DNA of 59,722 nucleotides from an uncultured Lachnospiraceae bacterium (GCA_947576945.1 CANPTH010000021.1:1-59722); one strand, 5' to 3'; counted from the first letter of the stretch, positions 34,380 through 43,330 are shown. Numbers and translations: made by a program. Notes: generated by a model from the sequence alone, not told the origin.

Positions 34380-36095
34380 TTAATTAAGTGCATCAACAAG
34401 TTTCTTAAGAGCTGCCAATGCCTCATCCGGAAGCTTGTCATAGCCTTCCTTCTTCGTAGCGAAATCTTCTACAGCTTTCACACGGGTCTCCATAGCGCTC
34501 TTCAGCTGTGCCTTATAATCAGCATCGCCAAGATCAGCATTGAAGTTCTTAAAGCCTTCTGTCTGGCCATCCCATGTGTTCATGATCTCGATATCTTCGA
34601 AAGGTCCCCACTGTGTGAAGGAAGCTTTGCCCTCTACGATCGTCTCCAGGATACCAAGGGTATCAGCAGGTTTAACCTTCTCGCCCATGAAATCACCTGT
34701 ATTAACGATATAGCATGCTACGTTCTTCTCTTCTACCAGCTTCTTGAACTTATCATAGTCATTAACCAGCGGATAGGTTCTGAACGGGTTAGCATAAGGA
34801 ACGATACGGATTGCATTCAGGTCTGTGCCTGCTGCAACACGCTCTGCAGTAGAAGTCTTGGTTGCCAGAGTTGCGCCCATAACGGATGCAAGTGCAGCGC
34901 CTTTCAGCTTCACTACCGGCGGGATTGTAGGATCCTTCATGATCCAGAAGATTGCGTTAACAGGAGCATCAATCTTATCTACACGGTTAGGAGACCACAA
35001 TTTGGACTTGATCGCACGGCCGTTACCATTTCTGATATCTTCTGTAACAAGCTGGATCTTACCTTCGCTGTCCATGGTGCAGGAGCAGTTCTGAGCGGAT
35101 AACAGATACTCGTTATCAGGACATCCTGTCGGGTAATCTGCTGTCTTATCGAAATAAGTAGGCTCAAGCGCTACAGATGCACAGGTATCTGTGTTGATGA
35201 TGAACGCATCATCATGAAGAACCTTGATCTCGTACTTGCCGCCATGCTTTGCATGTGTCAAAGTGGACTTACCGGAACCTGACAGACCGTATACGGATGC
35301 AACGAACTTGGAACCATCTTTCAGCAGATACTCCTTCTGTCCGCCGTGGCAGGATGCATAACCGTTTCTGTTAGCAAGCGCCCATGCCATAGTCAAGGTA
35401 CCCTTCTTGTGCTCACCGAAATACTTCATGCCAAGGATTGCTGCACAGTTCTCATTGGTATCGAAATAGCACAGTGTCAGCGGATCGCTTAAGCAGCTGT
35501 AGTCTACATCGGGTGCCTCGTGAGGAGCCCACTGAGGATCGGAGAAGATATAAATGTCAGGCTCGTTGCCGTCGCCTACAGGTTTGGATTTCTTGTACAT
35601 CTTAACGTACTCGTCAGACATATACTGGAAGTTGATCATCCAGTTGTAAAGCAGGTTCTCCTCTCCTTCCGGAATAAGAAGATGTGCCTTAGCCATGAAT
35701 TCAGGATCCAGACCAACAAAACACTCTGCGTGGTACATTGTCTTCCAACGTGTCTCATAGATCGCATCCATAACAACCTTGTCAAGCTTGCCCGCATCTA
35801 CACCAGGCTCACCTTTGATACGGCGTGCTGCTGCATAACGGCCTGTAACTGCACCATCATTGAACAACAGAACCTTAGCGTCAGCAGGAAGACCAAAGGT
35901 CTCGCCATCCTTAACCGGCATATCTGTTACAACAGTACCCGGGGAATTCTTAGCCAGTTCATAAGCTTCTCTCAATGTGTTAACCTTAACTACGTTGTTT
36001 CCATAGAAAGCTGCCTCGATAATAGAACGGGTCTTGGAAAAACCAACCTTGCCGGCACCGATCTCGGAAACGGGATAATACGCTTTTGTTGCCAT
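34380..36095 (-). CDS. pckA: Phosphoenolpyruvate carboxykinase (ATP)
   Basis: This 571-residue enzyme interconverts oxaloacetate and PEP with ATP/ADP. The kinase loop GLSGSGKST and metal-site VLHDDAF are clear, with CHGGQKEYLL nearby. It is somewhat longer than the 530-540 residues of most ATP-type enzymes and belongs to a divergent anaerobe branch. The start follows AAGGAGG. In fermentative clostridia it often works in the PEP-carboxylating direction. It is transcribed away from citrate synthase. Confidence 0.93.
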   Translation of the reverse strand: MATKAYYPVSEIGAGKVGFSKTRSIIEAAFYGNNVVKVNTLREAYELAKNSPGTVVTDMPVKDGETFGLPADAKVLLFNDGAVTGRYAAARRIKGEPGVDAGKLDKVVMDAIYETRWKTMYHAECFVGLDPEFMAKAHLLIPEGEENLLYNWMINFQYMSDEYVKMYKKSKPVGDGNEPDIYIFSDPQWAPHEAPDVDYSCLSDPLTLCYFDTNENCAAILGMKYFGEHKKGTLTMAWALANRNGYASCHGGQKEYLLKDGSKFVASVYGLSGSGKSTLTHAKHGGKYEIKVLHDDAFIINTDTCASVALEPTYFDKTADYPTGCPDNEYLLSAQNCSCTMDSEGKIQLVTEDIRNGNGRAIKSKLWSPNRVDKIDAPVNAIFWIMKDPTIPPVVKLKGAALASVMGATLATKTSTAERVAAGTDLNAIRIVPYANPFRTYPLVNDYDKFKKLVEEKNVACYIVNTGDFMGEKVKPADTLGILETIVEGKASFTQWGPFEDIEIMNTWDGQTEGFKNFNADLGDADYKAQLKSAMETRVKAVEDFATKKEGYDKLPDEALAALKKLVDALN

Positions 36096-36242
36096 ATTAT
36101 ATTCTCCTCCTTAAAAATTGTATTATTGAACGGAAGACACTTGTTCTCCCGTTGCCCTCTTTCTATGTACAGGATGCCCGTACACCGTTCTCATTATCTC
36201 AAAACCGCCTCTAAAAGTCAATATTGAAATCCATTTACAGGA

Positions 36243-36390
36243 AATTTTACGTAACAGTTCAGCCTGCGGCTTCACTGTCACGCGTGGTTACCATGTAACC
36301 ACAATGCACACAAAATGCATAACTCACAAAATCGCATACAGAGCGATTTTACTCGCGGAATAGTGCATGGCTGAACTGTTACAATTTTAC
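36243..36390. mobile_element. MITE-like element with 8-bp target duplication
   Basis: The 463-base gap 36096-36558 holds a 132-bp element (36251-36382) with perfect 14-bp terminal inverted repeats, GTAACAGTTCAGCC and GGCTGAACTGTTAC. It is flanked directly by an 8-bp direct repeat, AATTTTAC (36243-36250 and 36383-36390). Inside are two further hairpins: GTGGTTAC/GTAACCAC (36284-36302) and AAAATCGC/GCGATTTT (36328-36350). There is no coding capacity. The GTAA ends and 8-bp duplication resemble IS66-type ends; that link is an inference. Confidence 0.8.
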
Positions 36391-36558
36391 CGGCAATTCA
36401 GCCCAGGGCTCTGCGCTTGCCGCAAAAGTACTTTGATGAAAAACTGTGAAGAAATGTAAAATTTTTGTTAACTTAACGTTTTTTCTTGTGCCGCTCTTTT
36501 TTTTCATGCTATTATAGAATAGATGTGAAACAAATATTTGCGAAAGGAGGTACACATC

Positions 36559-37932
36559 ATGGATACTCAAAACAATTTTTCCGAAATTACCCCCGAGATT
36601 ATTCGACTTGCAGGTATGAGTGAGCAAGCCGGTATTATAGATACCGATTTATTTACGAAATACGATGTTAAGCGTGGTCTTCGTGACCTGAACGGTAAGG
36701 GCGTCCTTGCCGGCCTCACCAACATCTCCGACGTGCGTGCCAGTAAAATCGTAGACGGCGTACAGGTTCCCACACACGGCCGCCTCTTCTACCGCGGCTA
36801 CGATGTCAAGGATCTGGTAGATGGTTTTGCAGGTGAGAACCGCTTCGGTTTTGAAGAAGTGACTTACCTGCTTCTCTTTGATAAGCTGCCCGACAGGAAG
36901 GAACTGGCAGAGTTTACGAAGCTTCTCTCCGGCTATCGTTCCCTTCCCACCAGTTTCGTGCGCGACATTATTATGAAAGCGCCCAGCAATGATATGATGA
37001 ATACGCTTGCCAGAAGCGTACTCACACTTTATTCCTATGATGACAGAGCCGACGACACTTCGCTGCCCAACGTGCTCCGGCAATGCCTGCAGCTGATCGC
37101 ACTGTTCCCAATGCTTTCCATCTATGGTTATCAGGCATACAGTCACTATCACAACGGTGAAAGCCTGTACATACATCAACCGCAGTCCGAATTATCCACG
37201 GCAGAGAATATCCTCCATATTCTGCGCCCTGACAGCAATTATACACCTTTGGAGGCCAAAATCCTGGATATCGCTCTGATCCTGCATATGGAGCACGGCG
37301 GTGGTAACAATTCCAGCTTTACCACTCATGTAGTCACTTCCTCCTTAACAGACACCTACTCTGTCATTGCCGCAGCAATTGGTTCCCTGAAGGGTCCCCG
37401 GCATGGCGGCGCCAATATTAAGGTTGTACAGATGTTTGCGGAGATGAAGCGCAGAATCTCCGATTGGAGCAACGAAGGAGAAGTTGCCGACTATCTTTTG
37501 AAGCTGCTGCACAAAGATGCTTTTGACCATGCAGGCCTGATCTATGGTGTCGGACACGCTGTCTACTCCAAGTCGGATCCCCGTGCCGTCATCTTCAAGT
37601 CCTTCGTGGAGAAGCTTTCCGAAGAAAAGGGGCTGCATGACGAATTCGCCCTCTATTCCATGGTGGAACGTCTTGCTCCTGAAATTATCTCCAAAGAGCG
37701 TCCGATCTACAAGGGCGTCAGCGTAAATGTAGACTTCTATTCCGGATTCGTATATGATATGCTGAATCTTCCGATTGAACTCTATACGCCTATCTTCGCC
37801 ATCGCCAGGATGGTCGGCTGGAGCGCACACCGTATGGAGGAGCTTGCCAACAACGGCAAGATTATCAGACCTGCATACAAGACCGTATGTACCGATCGAG
37901 ATTATGTTAAAATTGACAAAAGAGATGCCTGA
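36559..37932 (+). CDS. gltA: Citrate synthase
   Basis: This 457-residue enzyme condenses acetyl-CoA and oxaloacetate. The catalytic histidines lie in MEHGGGNNSSF and GPRHGGANIK, and GVGHAVYSKSDPRA is conserved. ATG at 36559 has a perfect AAAGGAGG nine bases upstream; an upstream TTG is rejected. It is somewhat longer at the N-terminus than the E. coli enzyme, as in other clostridial forms. It is divergent from pckA. Confidence 0.95.
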   Translation: MDTQNNFSEITPEIIRLAGMSEQAGIIDTDLFTKYDVKRGLRDLNGKGVLAGLTNISDVRASKIVDGVQVPTHGRLFYRGYDVKDLVDGFAGENRFGFEEVTYLLLFDKLPDRKELAEFTKLLSGYRSLPTSFVRDIIMKAPSNDMMNTLARSVLTLYSYDDRADDTSLPNVLRQCLQLIALFPMLSIYGYQAYSHYHNGESLYIHQPQSELSTAENILHILRPDSNYTPLEAKILDIALILHMEHGGGNNSSFTTHVVTSSLTDTYSVIAAAIGSLKGPRHGGANIKVVQMFAEMKRRISDWSNEGEVADYLLKLLHKDAFDHAGLIYGVGHAVYSKSDPRAVIFKSFVEKLSEEKGLHDEFALYSMVERLAPEIISKERPIYKGVSVNVDFYSGFVYDMLNLPIELYTPIFAIARMVGWSAHRMEELANNGKIIRPAYKTVCTDRDYVKIDKRDA

Positions 37933-37943
37933 CCGGCATCTCT
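37921..37943 (+). terminator. Citrate synthase terminator containing the stop codon
   Basis: AGAGATGCC and GGCATCTCT form a nine-base stem; the loop TGACC contains the stop TGA. A pyrimidine-rich tail (TTCTCTGCTCTTTC) follows. It can also act on the converging membrane-protein gene. Confidence 0.75.
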
Positions 37944-37974
37944 TTCTCTGCTCTTTCTCTCTGATTTCATAATT

Positions 37975-38352
37975 CTATTTCTTCCTGCTATTCTTCTCCT
38001 GTACCTTTATGTACCTTTTCTGCCCACGCAGATAGGCGGCTGTATAGACGGCGATAGCCGCCAGGATCACGATAATACCGACCCATGTCAACGCTCCTGA
38101 ACGAATATAGTAATCATTTACAAGATGAATGATGCTGGCGATCACAATCATCACACCCGCCACAAGCATCCGCTTGTACATATAATCGATAAATCCAAGT
38201 TTGTCTTTAATACTGCTTTCACTCACATCCTTGGCCAGCATGACATTACTCACAATATTTCCATTCTTTTTGGCCATGACTGCCATATAAATCAAGTAAA
38301 CGCCACTGCCAAAGAACAGAATATCTATCATTCCACCTACGCCAGCTCCCAT
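37975..38352 (-). CDS. Small membrane protein, about three helices
   Basis: This 125-residue protein has hydrophobic segments at about 8-28, 64-82 and 89-110 and a basic C-terminal tail (RGQKRYIKVQEKNSRKK) that is probably cytoplasmic. No family is recognised. It starts one base after the receiver-protein stop, with GGAGG inside the end of that gene, so it is the third gene of thrC-receiver-membrane protein and may be its functional partner. Confidence 0.65.
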   Translation of the reverse strand: MGAGVGGMIDILFFGSGVYLIYMAVMAKKNGNIVSNVMLAKDVSESSIKDKLGFIDYMYKRMLVAGVMIVIASIIHLVNDYYIRSGALTWVGIIVILAAIAVYTAAYLRGQKRYIKVQEKNSRKK

Positions 38353-38353
38353 T

Positions 38354-38719
38354 CTATTCCTCCATTCTCCAGACAGCTTCGATCCTGCTTAGCAATGTCT
38401 GCGGATCAAACGGCTTTCTTATGAAATCCACCGCTCCCAGTGCAAAACTTTTCTCTTCATCCTCCTGCTCCGCCGCCGTCAGAAGAATCACAGGAATCTT
38501 TGCCAGGTGGGGTTTCTTCTGTATATGCTCCATCACCTCATAGCCATTCATCTTACGCAGATAAATATCCAGAAGAATCAGATCCGGAATCTGGTCTTCC
38601 AGATACCGAAGCGCTTCCTCTCCTGATTTTACCATCGTCACATTATATTTATCATGCAGGATAAGTTCTTCGCATTTAAGATTGGTTGATACGTCATCAA
38701 CTAACAAAATGTGTTTCAT
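38354..38719 (-). CDS. Stand-alone receiver (CheY-like) protein
   Basis: This 121-residue single REC domain has the acidic pair in LLVDDV, phospho-acceptor Asp51 (PDLILLDIYL), conserved Thr in VILLTAAE and Lys in FIRKPF. It has no output domain, so it signals by protein contact. No kinase gene is adjacent. It starts two bases after the thrC stop. Confidence 0.85.
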   Translation of the reverse strand: MKHILLVDDVSTNLKCEELILHDKYNVTMVKSGEEALRYLEDQIPDLILLDIYLRKMNGYEVMEHIQKKPHLAKIPVILLTAAEQEDEEKSFALGAVDFIRKPFDPQTLLSRIEAVWRMEE

Positions 38720-38721
38720 AT

Positions 38722-40215
38722 CTATGCATCGACTCCCAAAAATTTTTTCACGGTTTCCTTCATCTCAGTCTTATCACATACAATGTCATGGACTACCGGC
38801 GCCGTCCTGATCTCTGTAATGGCATTCGGCACATCCACATTACCGATTCTGGACAGCTCATCCACCAGCTCAAAATCAGACATTGTATTATAATTACTGT
38901 CGATCGCGTTCATTACATTTCTCGTGAACTTAAAAGGACTTGCTGTGGACGCAATCAGTGTCACCGCCTCATCCTTCGTATCAGCCACATACTTCCGATA
39001 AACTGCACTGGCTACCGCAGTATGCGTGTCCAATATATAACCGGTATTCTCATACATCTCTCTGATCCGCACCGCCGTCTCTTCCTCACTGGCAAAGCTG
39101 CCATAGAAATCTCCAAGCTGTTCCCGCATCTGCTCCGTGATCTCATAGACACCCGTCTGCAGCAGCGAATTCATCAATTCTGCATTCTTCCCCGCATCCT
39201 CTCCTGTAATACGGTAGATCAGCCGCTCTAAGTTGCTGGAAATCAGAATATCCATAGACGGAGAACTGGTCAGTACAAATTCTCTGTTGCGGTCATACTT
39301 CCCGGTTGTAAAGAAATCATATAAAACCTTATTCTCATTGGAGGCGCAGATCAGCTTCCCGATCGGGACTCCCATCTGCTTCGCATAGAATGCCGCCAGA
39401 ATATTGCCGAAATTACCGGTAGGCACTACAACATTCATCCGTTCACCCTCTGCCAGCTTGTCCTCCTCCAAAAGCTTTACATACCCATACACATAATAGA
39501 CTATCTGCGGTATAAGCCGTCCTATGTTGATCGAATTAGCCGAGGAGAACTGCAGGCCGGCCGCCGCCATCTCTTCCGCCAGCTTTCTGTCATTAAACAA
39601 CGCTTTAACACCTGACTGTGCATCGTCAAAATTACCATGGATGCCGACCACCAGAGTATTATCTCCCTTCTGAGTCACCATCTGCTTCTCCTGAATGGGA
39701 CTCACGCCGTTCTTCGGATAGAACACTATAATCTTCGTTCCCTCCACCCCGGCGAAGCCTGCCAGCGCTGCCTTCCCGGTATCGCCGGAAGTAGCTGTCA
39801 GAATCACGATCTCATTCTTCACCTGATTCTTCTTCGCAGCAGTGATCATCAGATGCGGCAGTATCGACAACGCCATATCCTTAAAAGCGATCGTCGCACC
39901 ATGAAACAACTCCATATAATATGTACCTTCCGCCTCCACGATCGGTGCAATCACTTCCGTATCAAACTTCGAATCATACGCCTGTGCGATACAGCTTCGC
40001 AATTCTGCTTCCGTAAAATCCGTCAGAAATAACCTCATAACCTCATAGGCAACCTCCTGATAGGTTCTGCCTGCCAGATCTCGAAGCGAACAGGTAAGCT
40101 CTGGAATATGATCCGGCACAAACAACCCGCCGTCATCCGCCAGTCCCTTTAAAATTGCCTGAGAAGCCGTGATCTTCTTCTCATCGTTTCTCGTACTGCT
40201 GTATAATATTCCCAT
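38722..40215 (-). CDS. thrC: Threonine synthase
   Basis: This 497-residue PLP enzyme converts O-phosphohomoserine to threonine. The PLP lysine lies in GATIAFKDMALS; TATSGDTGKAALAGF and VPTGNFGNILAAFYAKQMG are typical of the long (fungal/enterobacterial-type) form. It is the first gene of an operon with the receiver and membrane proteins. Confidence 0.94.
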   Translation of the reverse strand: MGILYSSTRNDEKKITASQAILKGLADDGGLFVPDHIPELTCSLRDLAGRTYQEVAYEVMRLFLTDFTEAELRSCIAQAYDSKFDTEVIAPIVEAEGTYYMELFHGATIAFKDMALSILPHLMITAAKKNQVKNEIVILTATSGDTGKAALAGFAGVEGTKIIVFYPKNGVSPIQEKQMVTQKGDNTLVVGIHGNFDDAQSGVKALFNDRKLAEEMAAAGLQFSSANSINIGRLIPQIVYYVYGYVKLLEEDKLAEGERMNVVVPTGNFGNILAAFYAKQMGVPIGKLICASNENKVLYDFFTTGKYDRNREFVLTSSPSMDILISSNLERLIYRITGEDAGKNAELMNSLLQTGVYEITEQMREQLGDFYGSFASEEETAVRIREMYENTGYILDTHTAVASAVYRKYVADTKDEAVTLIASTASPFKFTRNVMNAIDSNYNTMSDFELVDELSRIGNVDVPNAITEIRTAPVVHDIVCDKTEMKETVKKFLGVDA

Positions 40216-40259
40216 TTATCTGACCATGCCTTTCAAACATTTTATGCTCCGTGCCAATT

Positions 40260-40288
40260 ATTGTAACATACAATCTCCTGTTGCGCAA
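40260..40288 (-). promoter_or_regulatory. thrC promoter
   Basis: On the minus strand TTGCGC (40283-40288) and TACAAT (40260-40265) are 17 bases apart, about 45 bases before the thrC start. No T-box or riboswitch-like leader is seen. Confidence 0.6.
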
Positions 40289-40385
40289 CTTTTATACGTG
40301 ATACCATTAAAGCTCTTCTGACAGATCTGTCTGTACTGCCGGCTTTTTACAACCATCTATCCTGGGACAATGCATCGGTATCCGT

Positions 40386-41006
40386 CTACTGGAAAAACTC
40401 ATGATGTCCATAGGCAAACAGTTTTGTCAAATGACGGTCGAACCACTGCATCCTATCGGAATCCACTTTCTCCCGTGCACAGAAATACAGTGCACCCTGT
40501 GAAATATCTTCACCGTACAGAGCACGCTCCACCGCCGCCACGGTATCCTCACTGACATGAACGCTCTGAAATCTTCCGTCCACGGTAGGCGAGAACTGCG
40601 CGACGCCCTGCTCTCTCTGCATCACGACCTCCAACACCGTATCCGGAAAAAGATCGCTGTTCACTCTGTTTAAAACCACATTCGCCACCAGAAGCTTCCC
40701 ATCCTGATCTTCTCCGCCTGCCTCTGCTTCCACAATACGATGAAGGGCATCCAGATCCTTGTCCGATAATTGATACTGCATCGTCTGTTCCAGCACTTCA
40801 TAATCCACGACTCTCTGTCCCGATGAAACCGTGGAGATCATCTCCATAAAGCTCTGTTTATCCTCTGTCATGCTTTCACTCAGATATTCCATCTGAAAAG
40901 CAGGCTTGGCCGCAATTCGATTAATCTTAAGTTCCCTGACACATACGCATGAAGAAATGAGCACCATGCCCGCCAGAATGAATCTTGTTATATATTCCCT
41001 GTACAT
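40386..41006 (-). CDS. SleB-like cell wall hydrolase
   Basis: This 206-residue protein has one N-terminal membrane anchor or signal (RFILAGMVLISSCVCV) and a C-terminal Hydrolase_2 domain: ALHRIVEAEAGGEDQDGKLLVANVVLNRV with the catalytic Glu, QFSPTVDGRF and GALYFC. Such enzymes cut cortex or vegetative peptidoglycan. ATG at 41006 follows GGAGG. Typical SleB/CwlJ sporulation context is missing, so a vegetative role is possible. Confidence 0.85.
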   Translation of the reverse strand: MYREYITRFILAGMVLISSCVCVRELKINRIAAKPAFQMEYLSESMTEDKQSFMEMISTVSSGQRVVDYEVLEQTMQYQLSDKDLDALHRIVEAEAGGEDQDGKLLVANVVLNRVNSDLFPDTVLEVVMQREQGVAQFSPTVDGRFQSVHVSEDTVAAVERALYGEDISQGALYFCAREKVDSDRMQWFDRHLTKLFAYGHHEFFQ

Positions 41007-41196
41007 TTTCCCTCCATCCTGCATTGTCACCATTTGCATCCAATGTCAGGCTCTGCACAGACTCTCTGTGAAGAGCCCGCACAAACGCCGCATGTTTCTG
41101 CTGCAGTCACAAATGTTACAAAAATCTGATGAATTTGAAATTGTTATTAACAATCTTTAATATTTTATACAGGAAACAGGAAAAATATTTCTGAAT

Positions 41197-41224
41197 TTGT
41201 TTTTTTTCTCAAAAATGGTACAAT
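41197..41224 (+). promoter_or_regulatory. Promoter of the AP2/HNH-like gene
   Basis: TTGTTT (41197-41202) and TACAAT (41219-41224) are 16 bases apart, 21 bases before the ATG, which has AAAGGAGG at 41231-41238. Confidence 0.55.
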
Positions 41225-41245
41225 TATCGTAAAGGAGGATGACCT

Positions 41246-42043
41246 ATGAGACAGCAGCTACCCGGCGTTTATACGGCAAAACGTAAAGACGGAACCGTAT
41301 ACTACCGCGCTTCATTAACTTATCGCAATAAGCACATCAGTCTGGGCAGTTACGACAATCCGCACGATGCTCATCAGGCATATGCACTGGCCGGCGTCCT
41401 TCTGGAAGATCGTACCCTTTCTCTAAACAGTTATGGCAGTGAATCCATGCTGCCTTTCTGCAAATGGGTCAGTCTGCTCAACTTTCGGGACAACTCCATC
41501 TACTTTGCCACACCGATCTATGTACGATCCCACTTTTTTTATTACTATTTTACGCCGTCGGATTTTTTTATTTTCGATCTGGATGATCTGTTCTACTATT
41601 CCACCAGGAAGATTTCCCGCAGAGGAGGCCATTATTTCGTAGCAGACTATGGCATGCAGGTAAATATCATGACTCGTTACGGCATTAGAAATTATGCTGT
41701 AGAGGGCAGGGATTATCGTTTTATCAATGGAAACAATCAGGATCTGCGCTATGAGAATATAGAGATCATCAACCGATATAACGGTGTACAGGCAATCACA
41801 CACAATGGTCTTCTGCGCTATCAGGTCAAAATACACGTAAAGGGGAATATCAACGTAGGAATCTACAATTCAGAAACAGAGGCGGCGATTGCCTACAATA
41901 AAGCCATTGATCTGCTCAAAAAGGCCGGCGTAAGCAAGGCCTACACCCCCAATTATCTGGAAGGAGTGTCTCCTGCCGCTTACGCCGACCTGTATGATAC
42001 TGTTAAAATCTCTCCCGTAATCCTCCATTACCGCTGCGAATAA
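41246..42043 (+). CDS. AP2-like DNA-binding protein with degenerate HNH region
   Basis: This 265-residue protein has an AP2-like three-strand motif at residues 6-56 (GVYTAKRKDGTVYYRASL, ISLGSYDNPHDAHQAYALA) and a second at 180-240 (YQVKIHVKGNINVGIYNSETEAAIAYNKA). Between them, residues 154-176 resemble the HNH core (INGNNQDLRYENIEI), but the His residues of the usual DHINGN/HHINGN start are replaced by Tyr-Arg. It looks like a phage or homing HNH-AP2 nuclease that kept DNA binding and lost cleavage. It converges on the GH25 gene with a 16-base 3' overlap. Confidence 0.65.
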   Translation: MRQQLPGVYTAKRKDGTVYYRASLTYRNKHISLGSYDNPHDAHQAYALAGVLLEDRTLSLNSYGSESMLPFCKWVSLLNFRDNSIYFATPIYVRSHFFYYYFTPSDFFIFDLDDLFYYSTRKISRRGGHYFVADYGMQVNIMTRYGIRNYAVEGRDYRFINGNNQDLRYENIEIINRYNGVQAITHNGLLRYQVKIHVKGNINVGIYNSETEAAIAYNKAIDLLKKAGVSKAYTPNYLEGVSPAAYADLYDTVKISPVILHYRCE

Positions 42044-43215
42044 CCGACAAAACTGATATTCAGATTGGCATCGCCGGTCACACCGTTCACAACACCTTCC
42101 GTGGAATACTGCCACATGGTAAACTGATAAGGATAATCCGGCAGTTCCTGCTCCTGTGCAAGCCACACATCATAGCTTTGCAGCCTGGCAAGATCTACCT
42201 CTTTGATCAGCCATTCTTTGTCACCATAAAGCATGGGCACATAGCCCGCTGTCTTTACTCCTTCCAGAAAAGAAGTCGCAATATTGGTTTTCTCATCCTT
42301 ACTCAGGCTGTCTATTCTTGCCGCATCATTGGCTACAAATTCCATATCAAAGGCGATTGGGTATTTCACATTTGCTCTGTATGGCTCCAGATTCTGAATG
42401 ACGAAGTTCAGTTCCTGAACAGCTTCCTCCTGTGAAATGGCCTGAGAATAGAAATAAACACCCACATCCAGACCAGCCGCCACAGCGCCTTCTATATTTT
42501 GCTTGAAATTCTCATCCAGGGTAATCTGCCCCGTACCATAACCACGGCCGCCCAGGCGGATCATCACATAATCGACACCCGCCGCCTTCATGCTGGTGAA
42601 ATTGACATCGCCGTTTTGTTTGGAAATATCTACACCCACGTAGGAAATCTTTTTACCGTTTTCCATATAGCGCTTTAATCCGGCCTTATCTTCCATTTTC
42701 GTCAGATCATAGGTGTTTTTCTTAAGATATGGATTGAGTGTCACCCACTCTTCCGTCCCGTCTCTGTTCGTAACCTGTGTATGCTTACCATCCGTGGCCG
42801 GATCGTTCTTCGCCTGCTCCTGCTGCGCCGCTTCGCTTAACTTCTTCCGCTCTTTCTCTTCTTCCTCCACTTTTTTTGCCTTTTCCGTGAAAGTGGATTT
42901 CTCAGGCTTTACCGTTTCTTCCTGAAAGTTCCCCGGTTCCGACTCCGCTTCCTCCACCGGATACATATCCCAGAAATCCAGATCCTCGGCGCGCAGTTTT
43001 TTCTCCGGCTCTTCCGGCAGCTGAGCTTCAGACTCTACAGCCGCCATCTCTTCCTTCTGCTGCAGTTCCTTCAGATAGTCACTGCCGCCATTCTTCTTAT
43101 CATTGCTCTTCAATACTGCAAATAAAAGAATCAGTACGAAGACGGATACACCGGCTACCATATAAGCCACAGGAAGACCTGTTCCTACGGATTCGTCATC
43201 TCCTGGTAATTTCAT
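42028..43215 (-). CDS. Membrane-anchored GH25 lysozyme
   Basis: This 395-residue protein has one membrane helix (about residues 17-38), a charged acidic/basic linker to about 165, then a GH25 muramidase domain: GVDISKQNGDVNFTSMKAAGVDYVMIRLG, VGVYFYSQA, PIAFDMEFV (catalytic DxE) and MWQYST. It would cut peptidoglycan outside the membrane. ATG at 43215 lies six bases after the recurring SD motif; the longer frame reads into that repeat and is rejected. Confidence 0.9.
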   Translation of the reverse strand: MKLPGDDESVGTGLPVAYMVAGVSVFVLILLFAVLKSNDKKNGGSDYLKELQQKEEMAAVESEAQLPEEPEKKLRAEDLDFWDMYPVEEAESEPGNFQEETVKPEKSTFTEKAKKVEEEEKERKKLSEAAQQEQAKNDPATDGKHTQVTNRDGTEEWVTLNPYLKKNTYDLTKMEDKAGLKRYMENGKKISYVGVDISKQNGDVNFTSMKAAGVDYVMIRLGGRGYGTGQITLDENFKQNIEGAVAAGLDVGVYFYSQAISQEEAVQELNFVIQNLEPYRANVKYPIAFDMEFVANDAARIDSLSKDEKTNIATSFLEGVKTAGYVPMLYGDKEWLIKEVDLARLQSYDVWLAQEQELPDYPYQFTMWQYSTEGVVNGVTGDANLNISFVGYSQR

Positions 43216-43220
43216 ATTTC

Positions 43221-43330
43221 CCTCCATTCCGAAGCAGTTCTTTTGCGAAGGCCGCGAGCCAAATTTTAAATTTGGCTCTGCGATCTCGAGTTTGTGGCTC
43301 CGGCACAAACTCGCCCCTCCATTCCGAAGC
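43221..43330 (-). repeat. Hairpin module with two SD motifs (copies 4 and 5)
   Basis: Exact GCTTCGGAATGGAGG copies lie at 43221-43235 and 43316-43330 on the minus strand. Between them are GAGCCAAATTT/AAATTTGGCTC (43256-43278, flanked by GGCCGC and TGCGATC) and CGAGTTTGTG/CACAAACTCG (43287-43313). Order, spacing and flanks match the locus at 22628-22721, while the stem bases differ with pairing kept. The downstream copy is the GH25 ribosome binding site. Confidence 0.8.

Noticed and set aside
40216..40385. T-box or riboswitch leader for thrC
   Set aside because: The promoter lies about 45 bases from the start codon, leaving no room for a leader, and no T-box sequence (TGGNACCGCG) was seen.
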